NCBI RefSeq assembly: GCF_002101815.1
Contig: NZ_LQPM01000003.1
Span: 124,001 to 188,000 of the forward strand
DNA: 64,000 bases
Origin: Mycobacterium paraense
Lineage (GTDB): Bacteria > Actinomycetota > Actinomycetes > Mycobacteriales > Mycobacteriaceae
Direction: 5' to 3'
Shown: one piece after another, positions 59,491 through 64,000 of the stretch
How positions within the stretch are numbered: position 1 is the stretch's first letter
Layout: every line of letters starts with the position of its first letter
Program-made: the position numbers and the translations under genes
Notes under the pieces: generated by a model
Seen by the model: only the letters and a program-made list of their open reading frames with translations
The model's database searches: none
Told to the model about the DNA's origin: nothing

Positions 59491-60027
59491 ATGGTGAATG
59501 GATTGACTAACGGCAACGACGGCCCCGACGCCGACGGCATCGAGGTCATAGGCGGCGTCGACCCGCGGGTCATGGCGCTGCGTGACGCGGAGGACGACTC
59601 CGACGAGCGCTCCCTGACCGACCTGGTCGAGCAGCCGGCGAAGGTGATGCGCATCGGCACCATGATCAAGCAACTGCTCGAGGAGGTGCGCGCGGCGCCG
59701 CTGGACGAGGCCAGCCGCAACCGGCTGCGCGACATCCACGCGACGAGCATCCGCGAGCTCGAAGAGGGCCTGGCGCCGGAGCTGCGCGAGGAGCTCGACC
59801 GGCTCACCCTGCCGTTCAGCGAGGACGTCGCGCCCTCGGATGCCGAATTGCGCATCGCTCAGGCGCAGCTGGTCGGCTGGCTGGAAGGCCTGTTCCACGG
59901 CATCCAGACGGCGCTGTTCGCACAGCAGATGGCCGCGCGCGCGCAGCTGGAGCAGATGCGCCAGGGCGCGCTGCCCCCGGGCATCGGCAAGCCGGGCGGC
60001 GGCTCCGGACACGGTCAGTACCTGTAA
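59491..60027 (+). CDS. bpa: Bacterial proteasome activator Bpa (PafE)
   Basis: A 178-residue helical protein that forms a 12-fold ring and opens the 20S proteasome without ATP, feeding unfolded proteins such as HspR. The four-helix core (ERSLTDLVEQPAKVMRIGTM to EGLFHGIQTALFAQQ) and the C-terminal GQYL docking motif, which inserts in the alpha-ring pockets, are intact. Equivalent of Rv3780. N- and C-termini are disordered and Gly/Asp-rich. It sits between cell-wall genes, 14 bases after the Rv3779-type gene, so it may be expressed with them. Confidence 0.95.
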   Translation: MVNGLTNGNDGPDADGIEVIGGVDPRVMALRDAEDDSDERSLTDLVEQPAKVMRIGTMIKQLLEEVRAAPLDEASRNRLRDIHATSIRELEEGLAPELREELDRLTLPFSEDVAPSDAELRIAQAQLVGWLEGLFHGIQTALFAQQMAARAQLEQMRQGALPPGIGKPGGGSGHGQYL

Positions 60028-60037
60028 GCAGCCGACG

Positions 60038-60835
60038 GTGCCGGGGCCTCACATCGAGACGCGCGACGCGTGGGTCGAATTTCCCATCTTCGACGCCAAG
60101 TCGCGCTCGCTGAAGAAGGCTTTCCTGGGCAAGGCGGGCGGCACGATCGGTCGCAACAACTCCAACGTCGTCGTCATCGAGGCGCTGCGTGACATCACGA
60201 TGACGCTCGAGCTGGGCGACCGGGTCGGGCTCGTCGGTCACAACGGGGCCGGGAAATCGACTCTGCTGCGGCTCCTTTCGGGCATCTACGAGCCCACCCG
60301 CGGGTGGGCGAAGGTCACCGGCCGGGTCGCGCCGGTCTTCGACCTCGGCGTCGGCATGGACCCCGAGATCTCCGGCTACGAGAACATCATCATCCGGGGG
60401 CTGTTCCTGGGGCAGACCCGCAAGCAAATGGTGTCCAAGGTCGACGAGATCGCCGAGTTCACCGAGCTGGGCGATTACCTGTCGATGCCGCTGCGCACCT
60501 ACTCCACCGGGATGCGGGTCCGGCTGGCGATGGGCGTGGTCACCAGCATCGACCCCGAGATCCTGCTGCTCGACGAGGGCATCGGCGCCGTCGACGCCGA
60601 CTTCCTGAAGAAGGCCCAGACCCGATTGCAGAAGCTGGTGGAGCGCTCCGGAATCCTGGTCTTCGCCAGCCATTCCAACGAATTTCTGGCCCGGCTCTGC
60701 AAGACCGCGATGTGGATCGACCACGGCGTCGTCCGCATGACCGGCGGCATCGAGGACGTGGTGCGCGCCTACGAGGGCGAGGACGCGGCCCGGCACGTGC
60801 GCGAGGTGCTGGCCGAGACCGCCGGACAGCCGTGA
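60038..60835 (+). CDS. rfbE: Galactan ABC exporter ATPase (RfbE/Wzt-like)
   Basis: A 265-residue ABC ATPase of the polysaccharide-export class. Walker A GHNGAGKST is at 67-75, the signature is YSTGMRVRLAMG, Walker B ILLLDEGIGAVD, and the switch His in FASHSNEFLARL. No C-terminal carbohydrate-binding domain as in some Wzt proteins, so it is the minimal type. With RfbD it forms the transporter proposed to flip lipid-linked galactan for arabinogalactan. GTG 60038; overlaps glfT1 by GTGA. Confidence 0.93.
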   Translation: MPGPHIETRDAWVEFPIFDAKSRSLKKAFLGKAGGTIGRNNSNVVVIEALRDITMTLELGDRVGLVGHNGAGKSTLLRLLSGIYEPTRGWAKVTGRVAPVFDLGVGMDPEISGYENIIIRGLFLGQTRKQMVSKVDEIAEFTELGDYLSMPLRTYSTGMRVRLAMGVVTSIDPEILLLDEGIGAVDADFLKKAQTRLQKLVERSGILVFASHSNEFLARLCKTAMWIDHGVVRMTGGIEDVVRAYEGEDAARHVREVLAETAGQP

Positions 60836-61749
60836 CCGACACCGTCTTCGCCGTCGTGGTCACCCACCGGCGCCCCGACGAGCTGGCCAAGTCGCTGGAC
60901 GTGCTCAGCACGCAAAGCCGGCTGCCCGATCACCTGATCGTGGTCGACAACGACGGCCTCGCGGACGGTGGCCGGGTCCGGGATCTGGTGGCCGGACAAC
61001 CGATTCCGACGACCTACCTTGGCTCGCGCCGAAACCTGGGCGGCGCGGGAGGTTTCGCGCTCGGCATGTTGCACGCGCTGGCGCAGGGCGCCGACTGGGT
61101 GTGGCTGGCCGACGACGACGGACGCCCGCAGGACTCGCGCGTCCTGGCAACGCTGCTGGCCTGCGCCGAGAAGTACGGCCTGGCCGAGGTGTCGCCGATG
61201 GTGTGCAATGCCGACGACCCCCAGCGGCTCGCGTTCCCGCTGCGGCGCGGCCTGGTATGGCGCAGGCGCGCAAGCGAATTGCGCACCGAGGAGGGCCAGG
61301 ATCTGCTGCGCGGCATCGCGTCGTTGTTCAACGGCGCGCTGTTCCGGGCGTCGACGCTGGAGGCGATCGGCGTTCCGGACCTGCGGCTGTTCATTCGCGG
61401 CGACGAGGTGGAGATGCACCGCCGGCTGGTTCGGTCCGGCCTGCCGTTCGGCACCTGCCTGGACGCGGTCTACCTGCACCCGTGCGGATCCGACGAGTTC
61501 AAGCCGATCCTGGGCGGCCGGATGCACACCCAGTACCCCGACGACGCCGCCAAGCGATTCTTCACCTACCGCAACCGCGGCTACCTGATGGCGCAACCCG
61601 GCCTGCGCAAGCTCCTGTTCCAGGAGTGGGTCCGGTTCGGCTGGTTCTTTCTGGTGACCCGCCGCGACGCCAAGGGGCTGGTCGAGTGGATTCGGTTGCG
61701 GCGCTTGGGTCGTCGCGAGCGCTTCGGGAAGCCGGGAGGGTCGGCATGA
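60832..61749 (+). CDS. glfT1: Galactofuranosyltransferase GlfT1
   Basis: A 305-residue GT2 enzyme that adds the first two galactofuranose units to decaprenyl-PP-GlcNAc-Rha in arabinogalactan synthesis. Motifs: VVTHRRPDELAKSL, VVDNDGLADGG, GGAGGFALGMLHAL, the metal-binding DDD of WLADDDGRPQDS, and FIRGDEVEMHRR for the catalytic base region. Equivalent of Rv3782. It overlaps rfbE and rfbD by four bases each, so the three are translated as one block. Confidence 0.95.
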   Translation: MTDTVFAVVVTHRRPDELAKSLDVLSTQSRLPDHLIVVDNDGLADGGRVRDLVAGQPIPTTYLGSRRNLGGAGGFALGMLHALAQGADWVWLADDDGRPQDSRVLATLLACAEKYGLAEVSPMVCNADDPQRLAFPLRRGLVWRRRASELRTEEGQDLLRGIASLFNGALFRASTLEAIGVPDLRLFIRGDEVEMHRRLVRSGLPFGTCLDAVYLHPCGSDEFKPILGGRMHTQYPDDAAKRFFTYRNRGYLMAQPGLRKLLFQEWVRFGWFFLVTRRDAKGLVEWIRLRRLGRRERFGKPGGSA

Positions 61750-62576
61750 CATTCATCGACGCGGCGGCGCAGTCGCGCACCTTTGCCCGCGCCCGCAGCG
61801 ACCTGCTCGACGGCTTCCGCCGGCACGAGCTGTGGCTGCACCTGGGCTGGCAGGACATCAAGCAGCGCTACCGCCGTTCGGTGCTGGGACCGTTCTGGAT
61901 CACCATCGCCACCGGCACCACCGCCGTCGCGCTGGGCGCGTTGTACTCCAAGCTTTTCCACCTCGATCTGGCGGTGCACCTGCCCTACGTCACGCTCGGG
62001 CTGATCATCTGGAACATGATCAACGCCGCCATCCTCGAGGGTGCCGAGGTGTTCGTCGCCAACGAGGGGCTGATCAAGCAGCTGCCGACGCCGCTGAGCG
62101 TGCACGTCTACCGGCTGGTGTGGCGGCAGATGATCCTGTTCGCGCACAACATCGCCATCTACGTCGTCGTCGCGATCATCTTCCCCAAGCCGTGGTCGTG
62201 GGCCGATCTCTCGGTCATCCCGGCGCTGGGGTTGATCGTGCTCAATTCCATTTGGGTGTCACTGTGTTTCGGCATCCTGGCGACCCGCTACCGCGACATC
62301 GGTCCCCTGCTGTTCTCGGTCGTGCAGTTGCTGTTCTACATGACGCCGATCATCTGGAACGACGAGACGCTGCGGGCGCAGGGCGCGGGGCGCTGGGCGA
62401 GCATCATCGAGCTCAACCCGCTGCTGCACTACCTCGACATCGTTCGGACCCCGTTGCTGGGCGGCCACCAGGAGCTGCGGCACTGGGTGGTGGTCCTGGT
62501 GCTCACGGCCGTCGGCTGGGTGCTGGCCGCCTTCGCGATGCGGCAATACCGCGCCCGGGTGCCGTACTGGGTGTAG
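61746..62576 (+). CDS. rfbD: Galactan ABC exporter permease (RfbD/Wzm-like)
   Basis: A 276-residue ABC-2 permease with about six helices. The cytosolic start ELWLHLGWQDIKQRYRRSVLGPFW is the typical Wzm/KpsM entry helix, and the reentrant region has YMTPIIWNDETL. Partner of RfbE. Equivalent of Rv3783. It is the last gene of the block. Confidence 0.94.
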   Translation: MTFIDAAAQSRTFARARSDLLDGFRRHELWLHLGWQDIKQRYRRSVLGPFWITIATGTTAVALGALYSKLFHLDLAVHLPYVTLGLIIWNMINAAILEGAEVFVANEGLIKQLPTPLSVHVYRLVWRQMILFAHNIAIYVVVAIIFPKPWSWADLSVIPALGLIVLNSIWVSLCFGILATRYRDIGPLLFSVVQLLFYMTPIIWNDETLRAQGAGRWASIIELNPLLHYLDIVRTPLLGGHQELRHWVVVLVLTAVGWVLAAFAMRQYRARVPYWV

Positions 62577-62622
62577 CCCGGCTCCGACAGACCGGCGCCG
62601 GAATGAGAATTGCCGTTTGTTG

Positions 62623-62677
62623 GGATCGGTAGCAAACCGCCGCAATGTAATGGTTTCGAGTAGACAATTACCGATCC
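62623..62677. repeat. Nested inverted repeat upstream of a secreted protein gene
   Basis: GGATCGGTA (62623-62631) and TACCGATCC (62669-62677) are perfect nine-base complements, and inside them AAACC and GGTTT also pair. The loop would be short on folding. It lies 64 bases before GTG 62741 and may be a leader hairpin or operator pair. Confidence 0.5.
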
Positions 62678-62740
62678 GACGGTTCCAGCGTGGGCCGATA
62701 CTGATCGTCGGCGTCGTCTCGTAAAGGGAGTGAGGCAACC

Positions 62741-63094
62741 GTGTCGCACTATCGCACCGTGAAGAGGATGCTCGGTGGAGCGCTGCTGTCAGGCGGCATC
62801 ACCCTGGCGCTTGTGGGCGGGGGAGCCGCCACCGCCCAAGCCGAGCCCTACTTTGGGCCGTGGACATGCTGTCCGGGCCAGAAGGACGGACATCCCCAAG
62901 GGCCCGGCTCGGGATGCCCGTTCTCGGGCGCGGGAGTTAACTGGGACAAGAACGTCTGCCACACCTGGTGGAGCGTCTACTACGGGCACGGAAACGTGGG
63001 GCCCACGACATGGGATGGACCCGATGCACCGCCGCCGGAGGCCATGCAGAAGCCACCTTGCGGTTTCCCCTTCATGTGTTCGGGGACGCCGTAA
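62741..63094 (+). CDS. Small secreted Cys/Trp-rich protein
   Basis: A 117-residue exported protein. The signal peptide (basic start, GGALLSGGITLALVGGGAATAQA) ends at about residue 34. The mature chain has six Cys (TCCPG, SGCPF, NVCHTW, PPCGFPFMC) and many Trp, so disulphide-bonded and compact. Homologues with 'GPWTWCPG' are common in slow growers and of unknown role. AAGGGAGTGAGG stands before GTG 62741. Confidence 0.83.
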   Translation: MSHYRTVKRMLGGALLSGGITLALVGGGAATAQAEPYFGPWTCCPGQKDGHPQGPGSGCPFSGAGVNWDKNVCHTWWSVYYGHGNVGPTTWDGPDAPPPEAMQKPPCGFPFMCSGTP

Positions 63095-63193
63095 TCGGGT
63101 GCTCGGCTCAATCCCTCGCCGACCCGGCATGAGTGCAGCACCAAACCCGATGGGATCCTGCTCTTTCCAGCGTTAGTTGAAGCGGTGCCAAGA

Positions 63194-63206
63194 ATCCTTC
63201 AAGGAT
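63194..63206. promoter_or_regulatory. Palindrome ATCCTT-C-AAGGAT before the PTPS-fold gene
   Basis: A perfect six-base inverted repeat around one C, 31 bases before ATG 63237. Position fits an operator or the -10 area. No regulator is encoded beside it. Confidence 0.4.
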
Positions 63207-63236
63207 CCGTCAAGGCGCCGGCCCGACGCTGCCGGC

Positions 63237-63776
63237 ATGAGTCACATCGCTTTCGAGGACGACGTCTACGTCGCCACCATGCACCGCGCCGACGCACCGA
63301 ACGGCCGCACCGCGCGATACCACATGCGCAAGCACTTCGGCGAGCTGCCCTGCTGCCATCGCTCGTGGGCCAATCCGGGGAAGCGCTTCTTCCTGCACGG
63401 CTGCGAGCGCACGTTCGAAATCGAGTTCGCTTGTGCCCAAACCGAACTCGGTACCGGCCTGGTGGTGGACGTCGGCGCCGTCGGCGAAATCCGCTCCGCA
63501 CTGCGCTACCAGTTCGACCACACCACGCTGATCGCGGAGGACGACCCGCAGCGCGACCTGTTCGAACTGCTGGCCGAGCGTGGCGTCGTCGACCTGCGGA
63601 TCATGGAGAACACCGGCATGGAGGGCTCGGCGGCCTGGGCGTTCGAGACGGCCGAGCGCATCGTCGCGCTGGCGACCGGCGGCCGGGTGTGGGTGTCGCG
63701 CATCGAGGCGCGGGAAAGCCGCAACAATGTGGTCACCCTCATCGCGGGACCGGTGACCGCTGGAGGGTGGGCGTAA
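63237..63776 (+). CDS. QueD / 6-pyruvoyl-tetrahydropterin synthase-fold protein, atypical
   Basis: A 179-residue T-fold protein. The family frame is seen: HFGELPCCHRS with His41, FFLHGCERTFEIEF where relatives have LHGHxYxxxV, LVVDVGAVGEIRSAL and FDHTTLIAEDDP. The zinc pair HGH reads HGC (His54, Cys56), and the catalytic Cys usually six residues before HGH is Arg50 or nearby. So the metal site is changed. Whether it makes a pterin or 7-deazaguanine precursor is not clear; no folE, queE or queC genes lie near. Confidence 0.75.
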   Translation: MSHIAFEDDVYVATMHRADAPNGRTARYHMRKHFGELPCCHRSWANPGKRFFLHGCERTFEIEFACAQTELGTGLVVDVGAVGEIRSALRYQFDHTTLIAEDDPQRDLFELLAERGVVDLRIMENTGMEGSAAWAFETAERIVALATGGRVWVSRIEARESRNNVVTLIAGPVTAGGWA

Positions 63777-63856
63777 CGCGGCGTCCTACTGGGTATGTGT
63801 AAAACAACAAAGTTTGCGTGCGCGTAAGGTGGCGGCTGCCTGACGGTGGTGCAACA

Positions 63857-63870
63857 CTGTAGCGCTACAG
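63857..63870. promoter_or_regulatory. 14-bp palindrome CTGTAGCGCTACAG before the GreA-fold gene
   Basis: A perfect 14-base palindrome, 38 bases before GTG 63909. GTAGCGCTAC is symmetric and close to the expected -35/-10 area. Probably a repressor site. Confidence 0.5.
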
Positions 63871-63908
63871 GTCAGCAGGTGACGGCAGACAGGATCGGGT
63901 CGACTGAC

Positions 63909-64000
63909 GTGAGCAAAAAAGCCAAGTCGGCGGTGGACGCGGCGCGGGAAAACCTCGCCGCGGAGCTGGACCGGCTCAAGCAGCGGCGCGATCGCCTCGA
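63909..64000 (+). CDS. GreA-fold protein (Rv3788-type), N-terminal fragment
   Basis: The first 30 codons are in the window and the gene runs off the right edge. VSKKAKSAVDAARENLAAEL followed by DRLKQRRDRLE matches the start of M. tuberculosis Rv3788, which has the GreA coiled coil and FKBP-like C-terminal domain and contacts RNA polymerase without cleavage-stimulating acid tip. GTG 63909 is the start. Confidence 0.85.
   Translation, partial: MSKKAKSAVDAARENLAAELDRLKQRRDRL

Overview
The window is high-GC DNA from a mycobacterium. Its markers are the 19 kDa lipoprotein gene lpqH, the tcrX/tcrY two-component pair, a WhiB4-type regulator, the galactan genes glfT1 and rfbD/rfbE, the proteasome activator gene bpa, and many four-base ATGA start/stop overlaps. 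From about 24.3 kb to the end it follows, with insertions, the gene order I recall for M. tuberculosis Rv3752c to Rv3788. The left 24 kb does not follow that order and is rich in lipid, xenobiotic and redox enzymes, as in environmental or opportunistic slow growers. A Mycobacterium avium complex-type species is likely, but the species cannot be fixed from this sequence alone.

Layout. 1-1.1 kb holds small proteins. 1.1-7.0 kb is a leftward run: SDR, secreted DUF6636-like protein, DUF1330-like protein, wax ester/DGAT acyltransferase, NUDIX hydrolase, haloalkane dehalogenase, P450. 7.1-11.2 kb is a tightly overlapped rightward operon (DapB-like dehydrogenase, VOC, SDR, TetR, second DapB-like dehydrogenase) with a palindromic operator over its promoter. 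11.2-16.4 kb has a Gly-rich membrane protein, ALDH, MDR reductase and a PfkB kinase. 16.4-21.2 kb is a leftward cluster: sulfotransferase, metallo-beta-lactamase hydrolase, SDR, VOC, F420-type oxidoreductase. 21.2-24.2 kb has DUF2237, a DUF6941-like protein, a secreted GH5-like glycosidase and WhiB4-like.

24.2-32.1 kb is the conserved block: tRNA-Ser(CGA), tadA-like deaminase and partner, tyrA, a glycolipid-binding protein, proX-proV-proW-proZ, a small membrane protein and a kinase-fold protein. 32.1-38.3 kb looks like an insertion relative to M. tuberculosis: a histidine phosphatase, a methyltransferase and an operon of APH-type kinase, SDR, ACAD10/11-like dehydrogenase, TetR and quinone reductase. 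This operon resembles the 4-hydroxyacyl-CoA phosphorylation (Lva) pathway. 38.3-43 kb has an alkylsulfatase-like enzyme, lpqH and tcrY/tcrX. 43-49.3 kb has two small membrane proteins behind a SigF-like promoter, a YjbR protein, a phage-type GH25 lysin domain, a methyltransferase, a third APH-type kinase, minor genes and two tRNAs.

49.3-57.4 kb carries hisC2, a GXWXG protein, echA21, lipE, an Rv2629-like protein, tRNA-Ser(UGA), a quinone reductase and a class-V aminotransferase-fold protein that lacks the PLP lysine. 57.5-62.6 kb is the cell-wall block: Rv3779-type membrane protein, bpa, rfbE, glfT1, rfbD. The window ends with a secreted Cys-rich protein, an atypical QueD/PTPS-fold protein and the start of the Rv3788-type GreA-fold gene.

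References to M. tuberculosis genes rest on remembered protein sequence and gene order, not on a search.
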